Shown here: positions 16,462 through 26,017 of the stretch, in pieces
How positions within the stretch are numbered: the stretch's first letter is position 1
How the letters are laid out: every line of letters begins with the position of its first letter
DNA from: RGIG4079 sp045596365
Lineage (GTDB): Bacteria; Bacteroidota; Bacteroidia; Bacteroidales; Muribaculaceae
Direction of reading: 5' to 3'
Length of the DNA stretch: 64,000 nucleotides
NCBI GenBank assembly: GCA_045596365.1
Contig: JAZOCE010000022.1
Span: 1-64,000 of the forward strand
Notes under the pieces: generated by a model
Databases searched by the model: none
What the model was told of the DNA's origin: nothing
Seen by the model: the letters and a program-made list of their open reading frames with translations, nothing else
Translations under genes and position numbers: made by a program

Positions 16462-19260
16462 ATGGAATTGTCGTATAAACAATATATTGACGATATTAAA
16501 AAGTTTGTTGATAAAGATCGCATTTATACCGATGATCTTCGTTGTCTTGCGTGGGGTACTGATGCCGGATTTTATCGTAAGATACCTCAGATTGTTGTGC
16601 GCTCAAAAGATGAAGAAGAAGTTTCGAAATTACTCGCTACAGCAACAAAATATAAGTTGCCTGTGACGTTTAGAGCTGCAGGAACAAGTTTATCAGGACA
16701 AGCCATTAGTGACTCAATACTTATAGTAGCAGGAAAACATTGGGAGAATTATTCTATATCTCCCGATGTTTCCACTATTACTCTTCAACCGGGTATTATC
16801 GGTAGTCGAGTAAATGAATATTTGGCTCCGTATGGTCGCATGTTTGCTCCTGATCCCGCATCAAAGAAATCGGCGATGGTGGGAGGTATTGTGATAAACA
16901 ATGCATCAGGTATGAACTGCGGTACACATGCCAATAGTGATAAAATTCTTAAGTCGGTGAGAATTGTTTTTGCCGATGGTACTGTACTAGATACAGGCGA
17001 TGATCGCTCACGTGCATTGTTTGCACGCCTCAAACCTGAATTTATTGATGGTATCATGAAGTTGCGTGATGAAATTTGTGCCGACAAGGAGTTGGTTGAT
17101 CGCATCCTTCATAAATACAGCATCAAAAACGTTACAGGTTTGAACCTGTTGCCATTTGTAACTTTCCGTGATCCATTTGACATCATTGCTCACAGCATGG
17201 TAGGCTCTGAAGGAACATTGGCATTCCTTTCTGAAATTACAGTTAACACCTCTCATCTTTACCCTTGTTCAGCAAGTGCAATGCTTTATTTTAGCGATTT
17301 GAAAGAAGCATGTGAAGCTGTTGTGGCAATGAAGAAAGGACCGGTGTTTGGTGCTGAATTGTTAGATAAAAAATCACTCTCAGCAGTAAATGATACAACC
17401 GGAGAAAACTTGACAGCAGTGTTAACAGAAACAAAGGCCGACACTCCTGAAGAGTTGCAAAAAAATATAAACGAGATACTTGAAATCCTCAAGCCGTTTA
17501 ACCTATATAAACCAGCTTATTTTACTGATAAGCCTGAAGAATATTCTGAATATTGGAAAATCCGTTCTGGTATATTCCCTTCAGTAGGAGGAACTCGTCA
17601 ATTGGGAACAACAGTCTTGATTGAGGACGTGGCATTCCAAATTGAAGATCTTCCTCAAGCAACTGTTGAATTGCAAGCATTGCTACAAGAAAATGGATAT
17701 GATGATGCTTGTATTTATGGACACGCATTGGAGGGTAATTACCATTTTATTATATCTCAATCGTTTGACTCAGAAGCAGAAATTGAAAGATATAAAAATC
17801 TTATGCTTGCAGTTGAACGTCTTGTTGTTGACCGATATGATGGCTCGTTAAAAGCAGAGCATGGAACAGGACGGAACATGGCTCCGTTTGTGGCAAAAGA
17901 ATGGGGCGAAAAGGCGTGGTCATATATGAAGCGCATCAAAGATCTATTTGACCCGCAAAACATTTTAAATCCAGGTGTGATATTCAATGATGACCCTGAA
18001 TGTTATATTAAAGGATTGAAACCACTGCCATTGACTAATCCTCATGTTGATAAATGTATAGAATGTGGATTTTGTGAAGTGAATTGTGTAACTTGTGGCT
18101 ATTCATTGTCGGCACGCCAACGCATTGTCGCTCAGCGTGAAATAACACGCTTGCGTGTAACAGGAGAAGATCCGGCAAGGCTTGCTCGCTTAGAAAAACA
18201 ATTTGCCGAATTAGGAAATAATACATGTGCCGGAGATGGCTTGTGTAGTACATCTTGTCCAATGGGTAATAACACAGGAGAGATGATACATGATTTGCGT
18301 CAAGCAAATCTTCCTCCTACGAGCATAGGTTATAAGATTGGTAATTTTGCTGCAAATAATTTGAAGATGATTACCGGTGTACTTCGTCCGGTGCTATCAA
18401 CTGCTAATTTTGCAGGGAAGGTACTTGGTGATGGTGGCGTAAATGCTATTGGAAATGCTTTGCACAAAGTGGGTGTACCATTGTGGACTTCAACACTTCC
18501 TGGTGCGTTTTACTCTCCCAAAGAAGAGGTTAAGCCTGCTGAGAAGAAAGTAGTATATTTCCCAAGCTGTATAAATCAAACAATTGGTGTTTCTCGCGAG
18601 AAAGGTAAGAAAATTGCTCCACTTGTAGATACAATCATAACATTGTGTAACAAAGCCGGATATGAGGTAATATTCCCAAAAGGAATGAAGAACTTGTGTT
18701 GTGGTATGATATGGGAAAGTAAAGGTATGCCTGATATCGCTAATCGTAAGACCGCCGAATTAGAAAAAGCATTACTTGAGGTATCAGAAAATGGTAAATA
18801 TCCGGTACTTTGTGATCAAAGTCCTTGTCTTCACCGCATGCGAGATCACATAAAGAGTATGTATTTATATGAGCCAGCAGAATTCATTCATGATTTCCTT
18901 GCTCCGGAGTTAGATTTTGAACCGATGGATGAGCCTGTTGCTGTTCATGTTACATGTTCTTCTCGTCGCATGGGACTTGCTGATAAAATAATTGCTTTGG
19001 CGGGTAAATGTTCTCGAAATGTAGTAGTACCAACAGAAATAGGATGTTGTGGATTTGCAGGGGATAAAGGATTTATGTTGCCCGAAATGAACAAGTATGC
19101 ATTACGCAAGTTGCGTCCTCAAATTGAGAAAGCCGGCGTGAAATATGGATATTCAAATAGTCGAACATGTGAAATTGGACTATCTACTAATAGCGGAATA
19201 CCATATAAATCAATTGCATATTTGGTAAATGATTGTACAAAAGCTAAATCTAAAAAATAA
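16462..19260 (+). CDS. FAD- and Fe-S-containing D-lactate dehydrogenase-like oxidoreductase
   Basis: A 932-residue fusion of GlcD-like and GlcF-like modules. It contains an FAD-binding type 4 (PCMH) domain (~35-215; TFRAAGTSLSGQ, HANSDKILKSVR), an FAD-oxidase C-terminal domain (~265-520; YGHALEGNYHF, EHGTGRN), two ferredoxin-type clusters (CIECGFCEVNC and CAGDGLCSTSCPMG, ~535-615) and two CCG domains (~690-920; NLCCGMIWES, GCCGFAGDKG). Length and order match Shewanella Dld-II, a respiratory D-lactate dehydrogenase. The context is strong: MurQ encoded downstream liberates D-lactate from MurNAc-6-P, and this enzyme could oxidise it to pyruvate and feed electrons to the membrane. A glycolate or other 2-hydroxyacid substrate is possible from sequence alone. 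Confidence 0.82.
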   Translation: MELSYKQYIDDIKKFVDKDRIYTDDLRCLAWGTDAGFYRKIPQIVVRSKDEEEVSKLLATATKYKLPVTFRAAGTSLSGQAISDSILIVAGKHWENYSISPDVSTITLQPGIIGSRVNEYLAPYGRMFAPDPASKKSAMVGGIVINNASGMNCGTHANSDKILKSVRIVFADGTVLDTGDDRSRALFARLKPEFIDGIMKLRDEICADKELVDRILHKYSIKNVTGLNLLPFVTFRDPFDIIAHSMVGSEGTLAFLSEITVNTSHLYPCSASAMLYFSDLKEACEAVVAMKKGPVFGAELLDKKSLSAVNDTTGENLTAVLTETKADTPEELQKNINEILEILKPFNLYKPAYFTDKPEEYSEYWKIRSGIFPSVGGTRQLGTTVLIEDVAFQIEDLPQATVELQALLQENGYDDACIYGHALEGNYHFIISQSFDSEAEIERYKNLMLAVERLVVDRYDGSLKAEHGTGRNMAPFVAKEWGEKAWSYMKRIKDLFDPQNILNPGVIFNDDPECYIKGLKPLPLTNPHVDKCIECGFCEVNCVTCGYSLSARQRIVAQREITRLRVTGEDPARLARLEKQFAELGNNTCAGDGLCSTSCPMGNNTGEMIHDLRQANLPPTSIGYKIGNFAANNLKMITGVLRPVLSTANFAGKVLGDGGVNAIGNALHKVGVPLWTSTLPGAFYSPKEEVKPAEKKVVYFPSCINQTIGVSREKGKKIAPLVDTIITLCNKAGYEVIFPKGMKNLCCGMIWESKGMPDIANRKTAELEKALLEVSENGKYPVLCDQSPCLHRMRDHIKSMYLYEPAEFIHDFLAPELDFEPMDEPVAVHVTCSSRRMGLADKIIALAGKCSRNVVVPTEIGCCGFAGDKGFMLPEMNKYALRKLRPQIEKAGVKYGYSNSRTCEIGLSTNSGIPYKSIAYLVNDCTKAKSKK

Positions 19261-19262
19261 AA

Positions 19263-20420
19263 ATGACTGAAACAGCAAAGAAACCGAAACAAAGAATGCT
19301 TGCTCTTGATATCTTACGAGGTATCACTATTGCCGGTATGATTTTGGTGAATAATCCAGGTTCGTGGAGTAATATGTATGCGCCACTTGCTCATGCCCCT
19401 TGGCATGGATTGACACCTACCGATTTGATTTTCCCATTTTTCATGTTCATAATGGGTATCTCAACATTTATCTCCTTGAGAAAATTTGAATTCAGATTAT
19501 CATTGCCATTATTTATTAAAATTATTCGTCGTACAGTTGTGATTTTTGCTATAGGTCTTGCCATAGCATGGTTTAGTAAGTTATGTTATGGAATGGCAGG
19601 AGGCAAATCGTTCTTGGAAGCGGCTAATTCATTTGATACGTTACGCATTTTGGGCGTAATGCCACGTTTGGCACTATGTTATGGCTTTGCATCATTAATC
19701 GTATTGGCGTTACGTTGTAAACACATCCTTTGGGTTGTGGCTATATTGTTGATTGGATATGGTGTGATATTACTCTGTGGAAATGGGTTGGTATTCTCTG
19801 AAGATAACATTATTTCAATCATTGACCGTGCAGTACTTGGAGTTGACCATATGTATAAAGATACAGTAGATGGGGTGAGACTGGCGCTTGATCCTGAAGG
19901 ATTGTTGAGTACAATTCCATCTATCGCTCATGTATTAATTGGATTTTGGGCAGGAATGAAGATGATGGAAGTTAAGGATATTAATATGCGTGTAAATCGT
20001 TTATTTATTATTGGCGCAATTTTGATGTTCATTGGTTTACTTTTTGACTATGCTATTCCCATCAATAAGAAATTATGGACTCCAACATTTGCCATAGTAA
20101 CATGTGGACTTGCATCGACTTTATTGGCATTACTTATTTGGATAATTGATATCAAAGGATATAAAAAATGGTGCCGTTTTTTTGAAGCATTTGGTATAAA
20201 TCCATTGTTCATGTATGTTCTTGGTGGTGTACTTGGAATATTGTTTGCAACAATAAAAATAGGAGGAACATCAATCAAGACATTTATTTATAACGATTTC
20301 TTGTTGTCAATGCTTGGTGATGCAACATTGGCATCCTGTCTATATGCAATAATATTTATTGTAATCAACTGGTGTATTGGATATATTCTTTATAAAAACA
20401 AAATATACATTAAGATATGA
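19263..20420 (+). CDS. DUF5009/NagX-type membrane protein, candidate MurNAc transporter
   Basis: A 385-residue multi-spanning membrane protein of the heparan-alpha-glucosaminide N-acetyltransferase-like family (COG4299, DUF5009). It has the typical opening LALDILRGITIAGMILVNNP, the His-containing WHGLTPTDLIFPFFMFIMG and ~10 hydrophobic helices. As I recall, the gene immediately upstream of murK-murQ in Tannerella forsythia is MurT, an inner-membrane MurNAc transporter. The identical position here makes this the likely counterpart, although the family name implies acetyl transfer. It starts 2 bases after the dehydrogenase stop and overlaps the kinase start by 4 bases (ATGA), so translation is coupled. 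Confidence 0.72.
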   Translation: MTETAKKPKQRMLALDILRGITIAGMILVNNPGSWSNMYAPLAHAPWHGLTPTDLIFPFFMFIMGISTFISLRKFEFRLSLPLFIKIIRRTVVIFAIGLAIAWFSKLCYGMAGGKSFLEAANSFDTLRILGVMPRLALCYGFASLIVLALRCKHILWVVAILLIGYGVILLCGNGLVFSEDNIISIIDRAVLGVDHMYKDTVDGVRLALDPEGLLSTIPSIAHVLIGFWAGMKMMEVKDINMRVNRLFIIGAILMFIGLLFDYAIPINKKLWTPTFAIVTCGLASTLLALLIWIIDIKGYKKWCRFFEAFGINPLFMYVLGGVLGILFATIKIGGTSIKTFIYNDFLLSMLGDATLASCLYAIIFIVINWCIGYILYKNKIYIKI

Positions 20421-21256
20421 AATTAATTGCAGATTGTGGCAGTACCAAAATCCAATGGTGTGCCGTTGAAGATGGTAAAGTTGTAAAAGAATTCTTTACC
20501 CCTGGGATGAATGCGGTAATGCTTACCGAAGAGGAAATGACAGCTCGCATGGCTAATGAGTTGAAACCTGAAGTAGAAGGAATGACTTTCGATAGCATCT
20601 ATTTCTATGGCGCAGGATGTATCAATGATGATGTATGTGGCAATGTGCGTCGTGCTATTGCTGCTAATGCTTCAGCTCCTGTTATCGAAGTTTATACCGA
20701 CCTTCTTGCTGCAGCTCGTGCTTTGTTTGGCAATGAAGCCGGTATTGCATGTATCTTGGGGACAGGCTCAAATTCTTGCTATTATGATGGCGAAAAAATT
20801 GTAGATAATGTGTCTCCTCTTGGGTATATCCTTGGAGATGAAGGTAGTGGTGCTGTGCTTGGTAAATTGCTTGTTGGTGATGTGTTGAAAAAACAACTGC
20901 CGGAACACCTTTGCGAAAAATTCCTTGCTCAATATGATCTTGATCGCATGAAAATTATTCAAAAGGTTTATCGTGAACATCCAGCTAATCGTTTTCTTGC
21001 GTCAATCACTCCATTCCTCATTCAAAACATTGAAGAACCAGCCGTTCATCGTCTTGTTTTGAACGCATTCAAAGCATTCTTTGTGCGCAATATCGCAAAC
21101 TATGCTAATTACAAAGATTATAGCATCAATTTCGTAGGCTCAATTGCTCACTACTATCGAGAAGTGCTTGAAGAAGCTGCAGATGCTGTTGATTGCAAAA
21201 TCGGTAAAATCCTTCAAGTTCCAATGGAAGGCTTGATCGCTTACCACTCTAAATAA
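20417..21256 (+). CDS. murK: BadF/BadG-type amino-sugar kinase (MurNAc/GlcNAc kinase)
   Basis: A 279-residue ASKHA-fold kinase of the BadF/BadG/BcrA/BcrD family, related to eukaryotic GlcNAc kinase. The phosphate-1 loop (LIADCGSTKIQWCAVEDG), the GTGSNSCYYDG phosphate-2 loop and LGDEGSGAVLGK adenosine motif are all present. MurK enzymes phosphorylate MurNAc (and GlcNAc) at O6. The gene overlaps the putative transporter by 4 bases and is followed 32 bases later by murQ, which consumes its product. That order, transporter-murK-murQ, is the one described in T. forsythia. The specificity for MurNAc over GlcNAc is inferred from context. Confidence 0.8.
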   Translation: MKLIADCGSTKIQWCAVEDGKVVKEFFTPGMNAVMLTEEEMTARMANELKPEVEGMTFDSIYFYGAGCINDDVCGNVRRAIAANASAPVIEVYTDLLAAARALFGNEAGIACILGTGSNSCYYDGEKIVDNVSPLGYILGDEGSGAVLGKLLVGDVLKKQLPEHLCEKFLAQYDLDRMKIIQKVYREHPANRFLASITPFLIQNIEEPAVHRLVLNAFKAFFVRNIANYANYKDYSINFVGSIAHYYREVLEEAADAVDCKIGKILQVPMEGLIAYHSK

Positions 21257-21288
21257 TAGAAAACATAATCATTAAAAAATAAAAGGAT

Positions 21289-22110
21289 ATGGCATTTGTA
21301 AAAATCAGTGAACAACCTTCACTTTACAATGACTTGGAAAAGAAATCGGTATTGGAAATCCTTACTGATATTAACAATGAGGATAAAAAAGTAGCACTTG
21401 CGGTAGAAAAAGCTATCCCTCAAATCGAAAAACTCGTTACTGGTATTGTTAGTCGCATGAAAAAAGGTGGACGTATCTTCTATATGGGTGCCGGTACTTC
21501 AGGTCGTCTTGGTGTGCTTGATGCATCAGAAATTCCACCAACATATGGTATGGACCCATCATGGGTAATCGGTCTTATTGCCGGTGGTGATATTGCTCTT
21601 CGCAATCCGGTAGAAAATGCTGAAGATGATACTAACCAAGGCTGGAAAGATCTTGAAGCATTCAACATCAACGAAAAGGACACGGTTATAGGTATTGCTG
21701 CATCAGGTACAACTCCATACGTGATTGGTGCCCTCAATGCCTGTCGTGAACGTGGTATTTTGACAGCTGCTATTACATCTAATCCGGATGCTCCTATTTC
21801 TGAAGCTGCTGAAATTGCTATTGAAATGGTTGTAGGTCCTGAATATGTAACAGGTAGCTCACGTATGAAATCAGGTACAGGTCAAAAAATGATTTGTAAC
21901 ATGATTACTACCGCTGTAATGATTCAAATGGGGCGCGTAAAAGGCAACAAGATGGTAAATATGCAATTGTCAAATGCTAAACTTGTTGACCGTGGTACTC
22001 GCATGGTAGTTGAAGAACTTGGACTTCCTTACGAAGAAGCAAAACGTCTTCTCCTCCTTCACGGCGAAGTAAAGCGTGCATGTGATGCATATCGTGCAGA
22101 ACAAGCATAA
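21289..22110 (+). CDS. murQ: N-acetylmuramic acid 6-phosphate etherase
   Basis: A 273-residue SIS-domain enzyme that cleaves the lactyl ether of MurNAc-6-P to give GlcNAc-6-P and D-lactate. The sugar-phosphate loop GAGTSGRLGVLDASE carries the conserved catalytic Glu, and the signature VTGSSRMKSGTGQKM is complete. The length is slightly below that of E. coli MurQ (298), which has a longer C-terminal extension. It ends the salvage run; a hairpin terminator follows. GlcNAc-6-P must be deacetylated by a NagA that is not in this window, while D-lactate can be used by the dehydrogenase at 16462. Confidence 0.95.
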   Translation: MAFVKISEQPSLYNDLEKKSVLEILTDINNEDKKVALAVEKAIPQIEKLVTGIVSRMKKGGRIFYMGAGTSGRLGVLDASEIPPTYGMDPSWVIGLIAGGDIALRNPVENAEDDTNQGWKDLEAFNINEKDTVIGIAASGTTPYVIGALNACRERGILTAAITSNPDAPISEAAEIAIEMVVGPEYVTGSSRMKSGTGQKMICNMITTAVMIQMGRVKGNKMVNMQLSNAKLVDRGTRMVVEELGLPYEEAKRLLLLHGEVKRACDAYRAEQA

Positions 22111-22128
22111 TCGTTCTTAAAATATTAG

Positions 22129-22174
22129 ATAGGCTCTATTGGTGTCATGTAGAACTCCAGTGAGCCTATTTGTT
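22129..22174 (+). terminator. Hairpin terminator after murQ
   Basis: ATAGGCTC (22129-22136) pairs with GAGCCTAT (22162-22169), extended inside by TTGG/CCAG with a small bulge, and is followed by a T-rich stretch. It closes the salvage run before serB. Confidence 0.65.
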
Positions 22175-22188
22175 TAAATTCTGATGTT

Positions 22189-23412
22189 ATGGAAAAACAA
22201 TTAGAACTAATTTTAATTAATATATCGGGGAATGACCATCCCGGTGTTACTGCTGCTTTAACTAAAATATTGTCTCATTATAATGCCATAATTCTTGATA
22301 TAGGGCAATCAAATATTCACCACACACTATCTTTGGGTATTTTGTTTAAGACCGATAGCAGTGTATCGGGTGAAATTATGAAAGAGCTATTGTTTAAGGC
22401 CTCAGAACTTGATATGCAGATAAGATTTACTCCGGTATCAGAAGAACAATACACCGACTGGGTTGGGCGTCAGGGCAAAAGCCGTTGGATTATTACCATT
22501 CTTGGTCGTCGCTTGACTGCTCGTCACATAGCATTAGTGACAGATGTTGTTACAGAGCAAAATCTTAATATAGATAGCATACGTCGTTTGACTGGTCGCA
22601 TGCCCCTTGCTGAAACTGAAGATCCGTTATCAAAATCTTGTGTGGAGTTATCGGTGCGTGGCACTCCGCGCGATAAAGCCGAAATGCAATCGCGATTTAT
22701 GAAAATAGCTTCTGACGAGGAGTTTGATGTGTCTTTGCAAGAAGACACGATGTATCGTCGTTGTCGTCGATTGATATGCTTTGATATGGACTCTACGCTC
22801 ATTGAAACAGAGGTTATTGACGAACTTGCTATGCGCGCAGGAGTAGGTGATGAGGTAAAAGCTATTACTGAAAGCGCGATGCGAGGAGAAATTGATTTCT
22901 GTGAAAGTTTCCGTCGTCGTGTTGCGATGTTAAAAGGTTTAGACGTTAGCGTAATGAAAAATATAGCCGAAAATCTACCCATAACAGAAGGTCTTGACCG
23001 TTTAATGTCGGTGCTTAAACGTGCAGGATATAAAACTGCGATTTTATCAGGGGGATTTACCTATTTTGGCGAATATTTGAAACAGCGTTTTGGCTTTGAC
23101 TATGTATATGCCAATGAACTTGAGATAGGTAGTGATGGTAAGTTGACAGGAAATTATGTGGGAGATATTGTTGATGGCAAGCGCAAAGCTGAGCTATTAC
23201 GTCTCATTGCTCAGGTGGAAAATGTAAATATTGCACAAACTATTGCTGTGGGTGATGGAGCCAACGATCTACCGATGATTGCAACAGCAGGGCTCGGTAT
23301 TGCGTTTCATGCAAAACCCAAAGTTAAGGCTACAGCCGAGCAAAGTCTTTCGACTATAGGTCTTGATGGCATTTTATATTTCCTTGGTTTCAAAGACTCT
23401 TTTATTGAATAA
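22189..23412 (+). CDS. serB: Phosphoserine phosphatase with N-terminal ACT domains
   Basis: A 407-residue SerB that hydrolyses O-phosphoserine to L-serine in the last step of serine synthesis. Two ACT-type regulatory domains (~1-85 and ~95-180) precede a HAD phosphatase domain. The HAD motifs are clear: CFDMDSTLIE with nucleophile Asp199 and general acid Asp201, AILSGGFTYF (motif II) and VGDGANDLPM (motif IV). The two-ACT form is typical of Bacteroidota and actinobacterial SerB and suggests serine feedback. It starts 14 bases after the end of the murQ terminator hairpin and 15 bases separate it from the next gene, so it may share a transcript with that secreted protein, without an evident functional link. 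Confidence 0.93.
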   Translation: MEKQLELILINISGNDHPGVTAALTKILSHYNAIILDIGQSNIHHTLSLGILFKTDSSVSGEIMKELLFKASELDMQIRFTPVSEEQYTDWVGRQGKSRWIITILGRRLTARHIALVTDVVTEQNLNIDSIRRLTGRMPLAETEDPLSKSCVELSVRGTPRDKAEMQSRFMKIASDEEFDVSLQEDTMYRRCRRLICFDMDSTLIETEVIDELAMRAGVGDEVKAITESAMRGEIDFCESFRRRVAMLKGLDVSVMKNIAENLPITEGLDRLMSVLKRAGYKTAILSGGFTYFGEYLKQRFGFDYVYANELEIGSDGKLTGNYVGDIVDGKRKAELLRLIAQVENVNIAQTIAVGDGANDLPMIATAGLGIAFHAKPKVKATAEQSLSTIGLDGILYFLGFKDSFIE

Positions 23413-23427
23413 AAAGATAAAAATATC

Positions 23428-25884
23428 ATGAAAAAAAGATTTTTAACTCTATTGCTTATAGTTACTTCAATTTTTGTTGTAAATGCTGAAAGTTTTACGG
23501 AAGGAAATGAAACTTATAACTATACTATTACAGAAACTTCAACGCCAAGTACAGGGGTAAAGCATACACGCATGCGATTTACCGCACCGAGTGCTTGTAA
23601 TGTTAGTATAGCTGAGGTAGATTTGACCAATAAGGATGTGAGAGTAGAAGCATTTATTGGTCAAGATAAACTACAAAATTTGGAGAAACCCACAACATTT
23701 AGTGCTCGTAAGACATCGGCAGGTCGCAATCCTATTGTAGTGCAAAATGGACATTTCTGGTCAATGTCCTCACAAACGACAACGTCAGCCGGTGTTCATG
23801 CTACGAATACATGCCTTGGGGGGTGTATGGTTAATGGCTCAATTATCACTGAAACCAATTATACTAATGATCAATGGAATGGCGGACCTACTCGTCATGG
23901 TGTGCTTGGCTTTACATCAGATGGGAAGGCTCATATAGGTAATTATCAAACATTGATAAAGGCAATGTGTCCGGCAAAATGGGGAACAGATGAAGCTACT
24001 AATTCATTATTGATTACTGAAGTAAATAAATATTGTATAGCGAGTGATTTTATGGCGTTGTTTACTCCCGAATATCCAAGTGAGCAAGCATTTAAGGTTA
24101 TAAACACATCGGCAGGACAGCCTGGAACAGAAGTTACAGGCTCTGCTACAGAGGTGTATTTAACGCTCGATGCCGGTCAAACGATGAAACATAATGGATG
24201 GATTACAGCGACAGTTGGGAAAATATTAACAAATACATCGAGGGGTACACGAGGGAATTATGATCTCGTACTTGTTGCGGCACCTGGAGTCAGTCAGAGT
24301 GTATTATCGTCAGTAGCTGTTGGCGATCAAATGAAATTCAAATATTATTGGCACCCGGCTAATAATACAAATTCTATACCCGATTTTGAAAACGTAATTG
24401 CCGGTAATGCAATTATAATGCAAAATGGCGCAATTACAACTCGAGCCACCGATGAATCTTATAATACGACATCCTATGCGCGGTCATTATATGGAATTAA
24501 TGCCGATGGAACAAAATTGTATATGTGCGTTGTAGATAAAGGTCAAAATGCCGAAGAGGGTGTGTCTTATGGTGCAACATGTACACGCATAGGTTATATA
24601 ATGAAACATTTTGGAGCACAAACAGTTCTTCAAGTTGATGGTGGAGGCTCAGCCCAAATGGCAATAAATGGATCATTAGCAACAAAACCGGCTGATGGGT
24701 CGGAACGTTCTGTTGCTTCAGGAATTGTAGTGTATTCTAACGGCTCTGCTACAGATACTCCTGATGAGCCTGAACAACCATCAACAGAGGTGGGTTATTC
24801 TCTTTCACAAGACTGGGTGCACACAAGTGGACACATTGCAGCAGCGGCATCAGGTCGTTGTTGGAGTACCGGTTTTGATGGAAAGATATATTTTAATGAT
24901 TATGCCGGTTCTAAATTATATTATTGGACAAAAAATGGATTAACTGATGCCGGAACTTCAGCCGCCGGATCGGCTATTACAAGTGATGATGCCGGTAATA
25001 TTATTTTAAGCACTACAGTTTGGTCTGCTGCGGCAACATCGTTTAAAGTTTTGCCGTCGGGCAGTTCTTCATATCAAGATTTGACTATTACTTTACCAAA
25101 TGGAATGGCATCAGCATCAATGAAATATATTGGTAAAGCGATAGGAAATATAATGAGTGCTGAAGGTGGTGCTGTCTATATCATACCTTCTGGAGCAACA
25201 TCAGTGGCAAAGATTATTATAAAAAATGGTGTTCAGTTATCAGCAACAGCGATTGATGTATCATCAGTAACAACTGCCGATGCTGAAACATTTGCAATAC
25301 CATTGACTACAGATATAAATAGTGATGAAATTGCAGTGCGTGATCGACGAAAGAAACATTTCTATCATAATAGCAATGGCACATTCGAGGCATATCCCGA
25401 CAATGGAATTACAACAACTCAAGGAGGAACGTTATTTACGCTAAATGATACTCAATTTGCTGTTGAGCCTATAGGAACAAGCTATTGTGATGGATTCCAA
25501 ATTATTAATATAGAAAAAAATGAAATAATTGCAACTCATACAGAGCAATATTCAACAGCGGCAATATCATCTAATCCCAATAGCTTTACTGCTGAAATAA
25601 TTAGTAATTATGAAGCAAAATTATATCAATATGTGCCAGGACAACTTGCTGCACAATATACGTTTAAAGTAGATGAAACGGTTGGTGTTGAGGTTGTTGA
25701 AGAAGAAAATATAAAAGTTTTTGTTGAAAAGGGGAATATATGCATATTGGGAAATGCCGATACAATAGAGGTTTATTCTATTAGTGGAATATTGATTAGT
25801 AAAAATAGCAGAGAAATAGAATGTCAACCTGGAATATATATTGTAAAAGTCGATGATGGAGTAACGAAAGTTATCGTCAGATAA
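23428..25884 (+). CDS. T9SS-exported phosphodiester glycosidase family protein
   Basis: An 818-residue secreted protein: signal peptide (~1-20), an NAGPA-like phosphodiester glycosidase domain (DUF2233, ~85-440) with the landmarks VVQNGHFWSM and VLQVDGGGSAQMAING, a middle beta-rich, propeller-like region (~450-725) and a short T9SS-type tail (~735-818, ending GIYIVKVDDGVTKVIVR). Members of the family uncover sugars from phosphodiester linkages, as mammalian NAGPA does for GlcNAc-1-phosphodiesters. A bacterial substrate could be wall teichoic acid, capsule or glycan phosphate from other cells, but this is not shown. The YPNP motif usual at the start of the tail is missing, so sorting is less certain than for the amidases. 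Confidence 0.8.
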   Translation: MKKRFLTLLLIVTSIFVVNAESFTEGNETYNYTITETSTPSTGVKHTRMRFTAPSACNVSIAEVDLTNKDVRVEAFIGQDKLQNLEKPTTFSARKTSAGRNPIVVQNGHFWSMSSQTTTSAGVHATNTCLGGCMVNGSIITETNYTNDQWNGGPTRHGVLGFTSDGKAHIGNYQTLIKAMCPAKWGTDEATNSLLITEVNKYCIASDFMALFTPEYPSEQAFKVINTSAGQPGTEVTGSATEVYLTLDAGQTMKHNGWITATVGKILTNTSRGTRGNYDLVLVAAPGVSQSVLSSVAVGDQMKFKYYWHPANNTNSIPDFENVIAGNAIIMQNGAITTRATDESYNTTSYARSLYGINADGTKLYMCVVDKGQNAEEGVSYGATCTRIGYIMKHFGAQTVLQVDGGGSAQMAINGSLATKPADGSERSVASGIVVYSNGSATDTPDEPEQPSTEVGYSLSQDWVHTSGHIAAAASGRCWSTGFDGKIYFNDYAGSKLYYWTKNGLTDAGTSAAGSAITSDDAGNIILSTTVWSAAATSFKVLPSGSSSYQDLTITLPNGMASASMKYIGKAIGNIMSAEGGAVYIIPSGATSVAKIIIKNGVQLSATAIDVSSVTTADAETFAIPLTTDINSDEIAVRDRRKKHFYHNSNGTFEAYPDNGITTTQGGTLFTLNDTQFAVEPIGTSYCDGFQIINIEKNEIIATHTEQYSTAAISSNPNSFTAEIISNYEAKLYQYVPGQLAAQYTFKVDETVGVEVVEEENIKVFVEKGNICILGNADTIEVYSISGILISKNSREIECQPGIYIVKVDDGVTKVIVR

Positions 25885-25914
25885 CAATATCATTATAAAA
25901 GTTGTTTATAAAGT

Positions 25915-25944
25915 GGATGTGTCATTATCTGATACATCCCTTTT
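25915..25944 (+). terminator. Intrinsic terminator after the phosphodiester glycosidase gene
   Basis: A ten-base stem (25915-25924 with 25930-25939, one G-T wobble) and 5-base loop, followed by TTTT. Confidence 0.8.
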
Positions 25945-26017
25945 GTATTCTTTTAAGGTATAATTATTGTGAGAGTAGAGGAGTTGATGTAATTTTGAGA
26001 TATAAAATCTAAGAGAT

